Of a stretch of DNA of 64,000 nt, positions 45,185 to 59,461 are shown in pieces. The translations under genes were made by a program, and so were the position numbers. A model generated the notes under the pieces. It ran no database searches. It was not told the origin of the DNA and saw nothing but the letters and a program-made list of their open reading frames with translations. Position 1 is the first letter of the stretch. Each line of letters begins with the position of its first letter. Source of the DNA: Rhabditoides inermis (lineage: Eukaryota > Nematoda > Chromadorea > Rhabditida > Rhabditidae); NCBI GenBank assembly GCA_963966185.1, contig CAWZYM010000189.1:88419-152418 (forward strand). Reading direction: 5' to 3'.

Positions 45185-45378
45185 TTGATTCCTATGGATG
45201 TATTGATCGATTTCCCTTTGATGTATTTGTTGTTATTTGGGTACGTAAACTGTTTTTGTGCTACTGTGCTGCGTTGATGTTATCGGAGCCCGTTCGAGAA
45301 AGTCGGGGGCGATGCCTTATCTCGGTGGTCTAGATTAGGTAGTGGTGTATTTAGTTTATTGATTTATTGATTGACTAG

Positions 45379-47071
45379 ATGTCTGACTACTGTCTGGGAG
45401 AGGCGGTTCTCCAGGAAAAGTTGTTCTGCGATGGAACGCCGCACTGTGACGATAGGGATAAGGTGGTGAACCTGAAGAAGGTGAGGGGAGGGAGGGAGAG
45501 AGGGAGAGAGAAGGAGAGGGAGGGAGGGAGAGAGGGAGGGAGGGAGAGAGGGAGAGAGAGGGAGGGGAGAGAGAGAGAGAGGAAGAGAGGGAGGAAGATG
45601 GTGACCCGGCAGGCGGCGGTGCGCGAGGCGTTCGAGCTGTTCGTCTCGCACCACGGACCGGGTGAGTGATGGTGGTTCTCTTTTGGTACTGTGATGACTC
45701 ATGTTCAAATGTACGATCTAACATTCTTATAAATGCCCTCAACCGTTTGCCAAACTGTCGTAAGAAGACGATCATAGCGTGCAACACGTTCACAATCAAA
45801 CGAGCAATAGCAACGTATGACGCGTTCAATAATAGCCGACCGTAGCACTGTGGTGTGTCTTGATGAGTGACGTTTAGCATCACCTCAAACTTGTAAGTTA
45901 TATTATTAATAACACAAGAGATGATGTACGTGCAGACGACCGCTCGTCGATTCGCGCGGCGGTGGCGCCGGCCAGGGTGAACCTGATCGGAGAACACGTC
46001 GACTACTGCGACGGATTCGTACTGCCCATTGTGAGTGGGCGAGGTTGGAGGTTGCTTCGAGGTTGTTTCGATAGTCGTCTGTGATTGGGTGGCAGGTGGA
46101 GATGGAAGTGGGATGCTGTGCGTTCAAAAATATGAACAGTTCTTGATTGTGATACTGGTCGATGGTTAGTGGACAGTGCAGGGGAGGGAGGGAGAGAGGG
46201 GGGAGGGAGGGAGGGAGAGAGAGAGAGAGAGATGATCACCATTTCAGGCGATTCCCCTGTACACTGCGGTGGTGGGTGTGCGGGCGCCAGTGGGGAGAGG
46301 CTACACCACCGTCTACTCCAGCACCATGAACGAGTCGGTCAGGATAGCCGCGCCATATGGGGACGAGAGGGGGGAGGTGGGTGGTTGATTATTGTGGTTT
46401 GTGTTTTGCTATATCGTATTGGTGTGCATTTGAGGTTTTGGGTGATGCATTTATATGCAGAGAGCGGAGGGTAGTGGTTATTCTTGTGATTTGTGTGTAT
46501 ACAAATGAGCTTGTGAAGATTGCCCGTAAGGAGGAGAGGGGGAAGGGGGAGGTGCGCTGATTGTTAATATTGTGATTTGTGTTTTTTTTTCTACCGTCAT
46601 GATGGACGTGGATTCGATATGGTTTCATTCTCGATATTTGTGGGTTGTTGTTGTGAAATTGAAGAGTTTCCATTTAATTGTAGTGTACGTGAGTCTCGGG
46701 ATTACGTCGTTTTGGTGAAGCATATCCTGCCCGGTTGCATTTCGAACCTTTGCGCAACGCAAACCAGGTCAATCATTTTCAAGTTTTCGGCGAACGTGTG
46801 AGAGAAGCTTGTCTAAAGTCTCATACTCGAAGATATTTTGATCGATATAAATCTCACAACTGAAACAAGATTCTCAAGATGCTCACTTGCAGTACCCATC
46901 TTGGAGTCGGTACGTGCGCGGGGTGCTGGCACTCTATCACACAGAGGAGGAGACGTGCTATGATATGGTGAGGGGAGAGAGGGAGGGGGGAGAGAGAGAT
47001 GGGAGAGAGAGAGAGAGAGAGAGAGAGATAGGCGAGAGAGGGAGAGAGAGGGAGGGAGGGAGGGGGAGAGA

Positions 47072-47102
<31 letters not shown>

Positions 47103-47301
47103 CGCCCCCCCTTCTCGCAGGTGATTGTCTCGCACATCCCACCGGGCGCCGGTCTGTCCTCGTCGGCGGCCTTGGAACTGGCGGTGCTCATGTTCGTCCG
47201 CCAGTTCCACCAAGGTATGATTATAGTATTAAGAAATCTCATTGAGAAGAGTTGAGAATGGAGGTGGTTGTGGAGTCCGGTGTCCGTCGGAGTCGGGACG
47301 G

Positions 47302-47346
<45 letters not shown>

Positions 47347-50300
47347 CATGTCTTTATGGACATTGTTGACTTGAAGACTCTCTCTCGCGCACCGACTGCG
47401 CGCTGCTGTGTCGCAAGGCCGAACACGACTATGCAAAGGTACTGTAGAGGTTACGGTAGTCTGGAATGGGGTTACTGTAGGATACTGTAGGTGCCGTGCG
47501 GCTACATGGACCAGATGGTGATCGCGTGCGCGGAGGCGGAACACGCGCTGAAGATCGACTGCAGGTACGGTAGGGGGTACGGTAGAATAAGATTACGGTA
47601 GTTCACAATAATCGCACGGTTGTTTTTGATGCAGTAATGGACCCCCCCCCCCCCCTCAATTCCATTCCTTTCTCTGCTAGCGCGCGGTCGCGTGCCTTCC
47701 CCTGTTATTCCCTCGACCCCAGAACAATGCTGTGCGGCGGAGGACACTAACCGGACTGGTACTCGATTTTGCTACTCTCTACATCTACGGCATTGAGACT
47801 GGAGAGGAATCCTCGAAGACGATGAAACTCTCGGAGACGTCTCTTCGCGATCGATCGTTGAAGCCCGGATCCGCCGCCGAGATCGAAACTTCCCCAGAAG
47901 CCGCAAGCAGGGGATGACAAGCACCACCAACAGCACGCACGCACCCACGGGACTACCGAAATTCGTGTTATTGGGACTCGCAATAGGCGTTGCATTACTG
48001 TATTTTACCGTAACCTTGCCGTAATTTACATAATTGTAATGTGCTATTTGATTCGAGATAAATATTCTGAATTCTGAATTCTAATGGAGCCCGATAATTG
48101 GCAGGATTGCACGCGTTAATGTTGATTTAGGTTATTCGGTTGTACAGTGTAATAGTGTACGGTTTTACGAAATGAATGTAATGGGCACGGGAGTGAAGCA
48201 GATAATCGGTAGGGTAGGGTAAGAGTACGGTAGTGTACTGTACCGATAGGTTAAGGGTACGGTAGTGTACGGTACTCGGTACTTCCTGTTGGATACATCA
48301 TCAGCTTCTCCAGGTCACTGTCGTGCGAGTCTGTTCCGATGGCCATCTCGCACGAAGTCGTCTTCGTGGTGAGTCATTGGGATTTTATTTTTATTAATTT
48401 GATTGCCGATAAATGTTCTGTTGACTAAAGTGACAGAATTATGAGTGTCTTTCTTGTTTTGTGCATTATAGTATTAGATGTGCCAAATACACTGAACCTT
48501 CGTTTTTTTTAGTAGAAAGAGGGATCAGATATACTTATTAAATATTGATAGAAAGCACACAGTTGTATGCATTTTGAACGTTGAAAAAGAATATTTCTAT
48601 AGTGATTGCAGGTGACGAATTCGGGTGTGAAGCACTCTCTGGCGGAGGGAGAATACGCGAAGAGAAAGGCCAGTGTGGATAAGGCGATTGGAAGGTGAGG
48701 GAGAGAGGGACGGAGGGGGAGAGAGGGAGAGAGAGGGAGGAAGGGAGAGAGAGAGAAAGAGATGTCCCTCTACAGACTCGGATGCTCGTCGTGGCGCGAC
48801 GTCTCGCACGACCTTCTGCAGCAGAGGAGCGAACGGCTGCGGGAGGGTGAGCAGGGGGGGGGGGGACAAGGGTCAGTCGATCTTCGACGCGTTATCCGTA
48901 CAGCAGCAATGATGTCGTGTACCCATGTCATCATAGTCATAGTTGGTCAGGCAGACGTTCTTTCAGTGTGATACTTGTACTAGTTTCAAGCATGTCATAA
49001 TTGTTCGATACGCCCTGCGCTTGCAGACGTGCTGCTGCCCCCGTTCCCGTTCCATCATAGTCATATACTCGGCGCCAGAGCGATAGTTTTCGATCTACCT
49101 CGCTTCGAAATACGGTGCCATAACCGTCTGCTTCTCTTGTTTTGCGCGCTATTGCCGAGAGCTGACTCTCCGTCTTCCTCTGATCTACCCCACCGCGCGC
49201 AACTTATTGCGAGCATTGAACTATAGTTCATGGTCTCGGGAGTGTAGAGAACAGGCGTGTGGGAGTATGGAGTGGTTGTTGCAGACGTGCTGCTGCCCCG
49301 TTCGCGGCACGTGGTCGGAGAGATAGCTCGGACGGCAGCTGCCGCCACCGCCCTCCTCGACAACAACATCAAGCAGTTCGGGCAGCTGATGAGGGAGAGT
49401 CACGCCAGTCTGCGGTGGGTGGAGGGCTCCTCGAAAACAGTAAATGAATAAATTTCTTACACCACAAGTGATGCGCCACACATGAAATGCCTGTGAACAA
49501 TGACAATGAACGGGTAGAAGTTGCAGTGGCATGGTTCCAGTAAACCAGCAATGAGAATCCACGATGACGATGTGTCTTCACACAGTAGCAATAGGACGGG
49601 TGAAGGGGTGAGGGTAGCCATAGCCGTGTCAGTCTGTGATGGATACGTTTCGGAGACTGTACCAGAAGTCGCATGCTCTCTCGCCTGTTGATTTTGCATG
49701 ATTTCTGTGAGAAGACAGTTTATTTGTAGTCTGTATTGGGTGAGAGGGGTGAGAAAATGTACGCGGTGTCGTGTGTGTGTGTGGCCCCGCCTCTTCAGGC
49801 CACGCCCACTCTGATATTTTGATTTTAACCTTATATTTTCTAGTGACGAGTACGCGGTGTCGTGTGTGGAGCTGGATCAGCTGGTGGAGCTGGCGGGGCA
49901 GGTGAGGAGAGGGAGGGAGGGAGGGAGAGAGGAAAGAGAGGGAGAGAGAGAGAGTGGGATGGGAAAGAGGGGTAGGGGAAGGGGGAGAGAGAGAGAGGGA
50001 GAGAGAGAGGAAGAGAGAGGAAGAGAGAGGGAGAGAGAGAGGGATGGGAGAGAGGGGGGATGAGAGAGAAAGAGAAAGAGAGAGAGAGAGAGGGAGAGAG
50101 GAAGAGAGAGTGGGAGAGAGAGGGGGAGAGAGAGAGGGGGAGTGTGTGAAGAGAGATAGAGAAGGACAGATAGGGAGAGAGAGAGAGAGAGAGTGAGAGT
50201 TGTTACAGGTAGAGGGTGTGTTCGGCTCTCGCATGACTGGCGGCGGCTTCGGAGGCTGTACGGTGACTATGGTGCGGACAGACGCCGTCCAGGCATACAA

Positions 50301-50709
50301 GCAGCACGTCGAGGTGGGTGGTCCCTCCCTCTCTCTCTCTACCTCTCTCTCTCCTCTCTCCTCTCTCCTCTCTCTCCCCTTCTCTCTCTCCCTCTCAATT
50401 TTCTTTTCCTTTCCTACTACCCGCTCATTCTTTTCTCTTTCATTCTGGCGGTTTGGAAGTATTTCCGGGTGAGTCAGTGTCTATCAGCTGACTCATTTCA
50501 CCGATGTGGTTTTATTTGGTGTGTGTGTGTGTGTGTGGGTGGTCGAGTTGAAATCTTCGAGGTTTTGATGACGTCATAATGTATCACTGATAAATTGATA
50601 ATGCTGGAATGTTCAGGATCACTATTCCGGCGAGGCGACTTTCTACGAGTGTGAGCCGGTTGGTGGAGTGGAGGAGATGTCAGTGGAATTCCTCATCCAC
50701 CCACAGTAA
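45379..50709 (+). CDS. GALK1: Galactokinase (GHMP kinase family)
   Basis: Fifteen exons join in phase to about 429 residues: 45379-45480, 45598-45661, 45936-46030, 46248-46376, 46893-46967, 47121-47214, 47377-47438, 47491-47564, 48314-48368, 48612-48694, 48776-48846, 49285-49414, 49844-49901, 50209-50313, 50617-50709. It phosphorylates galactose to galactose-1-phosphate in the cytosolic Leloir pathway. All three GHMP motifs are present: [12 protein letters not shown] (residues 68-79, with the catalytic arginine), [13 protein letters not shown] (from residue 162) and GGGFGG (375-380). The catalytic aspartate is in CGYMDQ (D214). Other matches are [33 protein letters not shown] and CVELDQLVE. 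It resembles animal GALK1, which is about 390 residues. The extra N-terminal exon ([16 protein letters not shown]...) is separated from the rest by a GA tract that is also open in frame, and the proposed acceptor GAGGAAG is poor, so translation may start at ATG 45598. The start is 194 bp after the preceding gene. Confidence 0.95.
47640..48082 (+). mobile_element. Possible retroelement 3' end inside a galactokinase intron
   Basis: After a C14-15 run, a short frame (47732-47917) and then ATGACAAGC...TAA (47916-48024) encode a 36-residue piece ending in a hydrophobic anchor ([20 protein letters not shown]). It finishes with ATAAATATTCTGAATTCTGAATTCT, the kind of short terminal repeat seen at non-LTR element 3' ends. 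Identity is inferred; no RT motif is present. Confidence 0.35.
49021..49308 (+). repeat. Repeated acceptor and start of galactokinase exon 12
   Basis: TTGCAG/ACGTGCTGCTGCCCC occurs at 49021 (exon-like start 49027) and again at the real exon (start 49285). The shared stretch is at least 21 bp and the spacing 258 bp. Confidence 0.92.
49458..49576 (+). repeat. Dispersed repeat, copy in galactokinase intron 12
   Basis: Second copy of the 125-bp repeat at 44617-44745; see that entry for the shared words. The two copies lie 4.8 kb apart in different genes. Confidence 0.8.
49760..49868 (+). repeat. Repeated start of galactokinase exon 13
   Basis: TACGCGGTGTCGTGTGTG is present at 49760-49777 in the intron and at 49851-49868 inside the real exon, 91 bp apart. 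This copy does not include a usable AG acceptor. Confidence 0.9.
49902..50195 (+). repeat. GA-rich polypurine intron 13 of galactokinase
   Basis: Nearly pure purine (GGAGAGAGA-type) for about 290 bp on the coding strand. Such a tract produces long Arg/Glu/Gly-rich spurious frames in several phases. Confidence 0.9.
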
Positions 50710-50899
50710 GCCCCGCCTCTTTAGGCCCCGCCCACTCTGATATTTTGATATTTTGCGTATATATCCTTTTCGGTCATGATTTGCATGTGATAGGTACAAA
50801 TGTATAAAACTAGTTCACTTCCAAAGTTGTTTATGAGAATAATGACGTGATGCGATTGATGTTCATGTCATTCTATCGAGTGCTTCGAATAACGATTGT

Positions 50900-50905
50900 A
50901 ATAAA
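50900..50905 (+). terminator. Poly(A) signal AATAAA downstream of galactokinase
   Basis: Canonical AATAAA about 190 nt after the stop codon; plausible 3' end for the gene or the operon. Confidence 0.45.
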
Positions 50906-51469
50906 GCGTGTAAAAGGTGTGATATAAAATGGTTTCGGGCATTCTCCCATGGATCTCTATAACTCTTGGAATGGTTCGAGCATTTTTGTCAAGTGTCCTT
51001 GACAGGCGATCGGACCGTCTAGTCGATTGGACCACAATAGATGAGTGTTTGTGATCGTGTGGTGAATCGTTTTCCGCGTTTCGACATTTATGAAATATCC
51101 ATGACGATGATGTTGCTCGTTATTGATAGTACGATGTGATTGCGATTCCGCAGGCGTCTTCTCTGTGCTGGAAGGCGGTTGTGGAATCGCCCGGCACTCA
51201 TTCGAAGCAGATCAACGGATGAAATTCGGCGATCTTAAGGCGACAAAGAAAAAGATCCACGCAAAATGTGAGTTGCATTGGTATTGCGTTTTCAATGGTT
51301 TCCCCGGCTTTGTTGTGGCTATGATATTTGGTTTTGGCTTGTAATCGATGCTGGGAATAGTGTTAGTGGAACAGACGTTTATGGGCGTTCTATTGCATTG
51401 ATCGTCCACGAATCTTTCCGCGTTTGTACTAGTCAGTATATTTCAGTAAACAATCGACGGGCAAAGAGC
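50906..51469. other. Gap between galactokinase and the KCTD-like gene
   Basis: Only short accidental frames. TTTCAG at 51441-51446 lies 24 bp before the KCTD-like start and fits a spliced-leader acceptor. Confidence 0.45.
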
Positions 51470-51623
51470 ATGAGCAGTATGGTGAGCTGTGAGGACGCTG
51501 TGGATGTGTACGAGGCGCCGCCCACTCAGGCCCCGCCCCCTTCAGAGGCGAGTGTGCCGCCGAAGAGCAAGTACAGGATCGGAGACGTGGTGCAGCTGAA
51601 TGTGGGAGGGGTGAAGTGAGTTG

Positions 51624-51668
<45 letters not shown>

Positions 51669-51878
51669 AAAAATGAAAATTATTAATTTGCAAACGCTCA
51701 TAATAGGTTCGATACTTTCCTGCGCACTCTGCTCGCGGACAGATCGAACGACCTCTTCACGCACTTTGTGGTGAGAGAGAAAGAATTCGGAATTCAGATG
51801 AATTTATACCTTTGCATTTGAGGTGCTTCTCGAGTCGGATCCGGTCAAGCAACCACCAAAGGATCACGAGGGGCGGGT

Positions 51879-51926
<48 letters not shown>

Positions 51927-53284
51927 GAGAGAGGGAGAGAGAGAGGAGAGAGAGGGGAGAGAGAGAGGAGAGAGGAGAGAGAGAGAGGGAGAGGGAGGGA
52001 GAGAGAGGGAGAGGGAGGGAGAGAGAGGGGAGAGAGAGAGGAGAGAGAGGAGTGAGGAGAGAGAGAGAGGAGAGAGGAGAGAGGAGAGAGGAGAGAGGAG
52101 AGAGGAGAGAGGAGAGAGGAGAGAGGAGAGAGGAGAGAGGAGAGAGGAGAGAGGAGAGAGGAGAGAGAGAGAGAGGAGAGAGGAGAGAGGAGAGAGGAGA
52201 GAGGAGAGAGGAGAGAGGAGAGAGGAGAGAGGAGAGAGAGGAGAGAGGAGAGAGGAGAGAGGAGAGAGGGAGAGAGAGGGGAGAGAGAGAGGAGAGAGAG
52301 GGGAGAGAGAGAGGAGAGAGGAGAGAGAGAGAGGGAGAGAGAGAGGGAGAGAGAGGGAGAGAGAGAGGAGAGAGAGGAGAGAGAGGAGAGAGAGGAGAGA
52401 GAGAGAGGAGAGAGGAGAGAGGAGAGAGGAGAGAGGAGAGAGGAGAGAGGAGAGAGGAGAGAGGAGAGAGGAGAGAGGAGAGAGGAGAGAGGAGAGAGGA
52501 GAGAGGAGAGAGGAGAGAGGAGAGAGGAGAGAGGAGAGAGGAGAGAGGAGAGAGGAGAGAGGAGAGAGGAGAGAGGAGAGAGGAGAGAGGAGAGAGGAGA
52601 GAGGAGAGAGGAGAGAGGAGAGAGGAGAGAGGAGAGAGGAGAGAGGAGAGAGGAGAGAGGAGAGAGGAGAGAGGAGAGAGGAGAGAGAGGGAGAGAGGAG
52701 AGAGGGAGAGAGAGGGGAGAGAGAGGGGAGAGAGAGGGGAGAGAGAGGGGAGAGAGAGAGGAGAGGAGAGAGAGAGAGAGAGGGAGAGAGAGGGAGAGAG
52801 AGGGGAGAGAGAGGAGAGAGAGGAGAGAGAGAGAGGAGAGAGGAGAGAGGAGAGAGGAGGAGAGGAGAGAGGAGAGAGGAGAGAGGAGAGAGGAGAGAGG
52901 AGAGAGGAGAGAGGAGAGAGGAGAGAGGAGAGAGAGGAAGAGGGAGAAAGGTTATGAAGTATTCTTTGTCAGTTCTTCCTGGACCGTGATCCTGAACACT
53001 TCCGCACGTTGCTGAACAATCTGAGATATGTGGTGCATCTACAGAGTGAGTTATATATTTTTTTTATCTATCCCGTCTCTCTCTCTCTCTCTCTCTGTCA
53101 ATAACTGATACGCTACTATTCCTGATGCGCGTATCTTCGTTTTCTAAATGTTACTGTTCCAGTGAACCAGAAGGGCGCTCTCATGTCCTCTTCCCACGAG
53201 TCGCTGCTCACAGAAGAAGAGAAGACCAACAAGGGCGGTTTCCTCTCCCGCTTCCGTCGACAAAACACCACCGCCAACAACTAA
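51470..53284 (+). CDS. Small KCTD-like BTB/T1-domain protein
   Basis: Exons 51470-51615, 51707-51770, 51823-51876, 52973-53045 and 53163-53284 join in phase to 152 residues. The BTB/T1 domain starts at VVQLNVGGVKFDTFLRTLL and continues with SNDLFTHFV, a loop (VLLESDPVKQPPKDHEGR) and FFLDRDPEHFRTLLNNLRY, the standard T1 signature (LNVGG...FLDRDPxxFxxxLNxLR). The C-terminus is short and ends in a basic Ser/Arg/Asn tail. KCTD proteins usually oligomerise through this domain and serve as Cullin-3 adaptors or channel regulators; the partner cannot be deduced. Intron 3 is an exceptional 1.1-kb polypurine tract. The start could be the second in-frame ATG (51479). Confidence 0.88.
51877..52950 (+). 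repeat. 1.07-kb polypurine tract forming intron 3 of the KCTD-like gene
   Basis: Apart from one isolated T near 52053, only A and G appear on the coding strand from the donor GTGAGG to about 52950. The main pattern is a GAGAGAG/GGAGAGA heptamer, interleaved with (GA)n and GGGA variants. Because 7 is not a multiple of 3 and the only possible codons are purine codons, it stays open for more than 300 codons in several frames; those frames are not genes. The tract interrupts the BTB domain between GR and FFLDRD. Confidence 0.97.
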
Positions 53285-54409
53285 CTTATTAACATTCATG
53301 CACAAAAATATTTATGAGTGTTTTGTTGTGCTGCGTGGTGATAAATGACAGTTGGGGTGTAGTTTACGATCATTCGAGAAGTGACGTCATTTTGGCTTTT
53401 TGTCTTCATTTTCGATTTTTCGCGCATTTTCTTGTGTTTATTATTTATGTTTTGAGATTCTTGCGTTCATTTTTGGTTCTATATAATATGATTCACCACA
53501 TGTCCCTCAATAGAATATTCTATAGGCCCGTTCGCGCGCTATTCGCTCGCTCACCCCTCTTTGTGTGTGTTGTTTCTGTTTATGTTCGCACTCTCTGGCT
53601 GCAGCTGGATCACATTGCGAGGTCTGCACTCTAGCAGCGGACTTGTTTACACCGCCGCGAGGAGAGTCATCTGTCTATCGCCTGATAGGATGGATGTTGC
53701 AGCGAACGTGTGATCGCGTCCATTTATTAGAGCCCCCCGTTCCGCCACCATTCTCCCGCCGGCTGTCGCGCGTAATTGGGTTTGCGCGTGCGTCTGCGCC
53801 CTCCGCGCTGACCGCTCTCTCGCCGTGCGCGAGTCACGATTTGTTTGTTTTGCGACTCTACGCTGGCCAGAAATGTTGCATCACTCCAAGCTGGTCTGAC
53901 TGAATCTCGCGCACGCGGATATGCCCTCAGGATATCTATAGAGTGGCATGAGCCCGGTGATGCCATCGAATAGATTTCAATGTCGCTCCCCCGAGCGCGC
54001 TCGACACATCAGCGCGTGCGCGGTCGCGTCGCGGCTCTGCTCACCCGGCTGAAAACAGCAACAAAGTACTCGAGTAGTAGTGGTAGTGGCGCTCGGCATA
54101 TCATAATCGAATCGTCGTAATCATTGGCTCGTTGCGGCTTGTGTCGCCCCTATCTTATCGCTGGAGCGGATCTGTCCCCATCTTCTCCCGTCTCTCCCTT
54201 TTTCTCTCGCCACCAAGCCGAACTGCAATATCAGCGCTGTGCGTTGGCGCGCCTGCGGGCGTCTCTCTCTCTCTCTCCCGTTTCTTTTTGCTCGCTCTTT
54301 CTTCTCTCGGGAGTTTCTATATGTGGGATCGATTGATTGGCCGCCGTGGCCCCGCCCCCTACGGATCGATACGCATCTCTTGCAGGTGCGCGCCCCGCTC
54401 CTCTCTCGC
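53285..54409. other. 3' flank of the KCTD-like gene and 5' region of SURF4
   Basis: No gene is recognised. The right half is GC-rich with many CGCG words (53720-54060). TCTTGCAG at 54377-54384 lies 25 bp before the SURF4 ATG and could be a trans- or cis-splice acceptor. Confidence 0.5.
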
Positions 54410-58765
<4,356 letters not shown>

Positions 58766-59401
58766 AGAGGGAAAGAGAGAGAGGGAGTGTAGATGGAGAA
58801 GGGCGATCTAGTCGCACACTAACCGTCTCACCCACCCGACCGACTGCCTCCTGGATGCGTCCAGGGGCCGTAGTACCATTCGATTCCCCGCACTCTGAGT
58901 CGGTTCTATTCACACATTCATTACATCACCCTCCACACAAATTTCTATCCTTTCGGTTTTCTGTCGTGTTTTACCCCGAGCGTGATACGTTTGCATCTGT
59001 CGTCCTGTCTGGTTCTAATCTTATTCATTATTCATTCGGCCCCTCGACGTTTTATTACTCTCACATAGTAAGTGTGCGTGCGTGTGTGTGTGTGGCTGTT
59101 TCCTCTCGTATCCGCACTCTGTCCGTGCATTTTTGGGTCGCCACACAAATCGTCCTCTCCATCCTTCTTCTTTGTTACTGTGTATCGTTTTTCGTGAGTA
59201 TTTGCTTGTAAAATTGGATAAAATATTTTTGCAACGGTTGTGTTGATTGAGAGACTTGAAATGATTGATATGAAATGTGTCAATTGATAAGAGGAATTGA
59301 CAGGGCGGGAATCTGGGGATTCATTAGCAGAGTTATGAAGTTTTTGAGAGAAAAAAAACTCAAAACAGTCGTATAAACACAAGAGCAGCCAGTTGGTGGA
59401 C
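58766..59401. other. SURF4 3' flank up to tRNA array 2
   Basis: Holds the SURF4 3' UTR. No canonical AATAAA or second gene was found. Unique sequence ends at GGTGGACG and the array begins with TGTCGCCGGAACACGG. Confidence 0.5.
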
Positions 59402-59461
59402 GTGTCGCCGGAACACGGAGTATTCTCTCTGCTGACCGAATTGAAGCAGCCACAGAGCAGT

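Noticed and set aside
51823..52989. 388- and 301-residue Arg/Glu/Gly reading frames
   Set aside because: Low-complexity polypurine tract inside an intron; several frames are open at once and the flanking exons splice in phase across it.
53565..53903. A 112-residue frame in the gap before SURF4
   Set aside because: No domain, no plausible splice partners, and GC-rich composition makes chance open frames likely.
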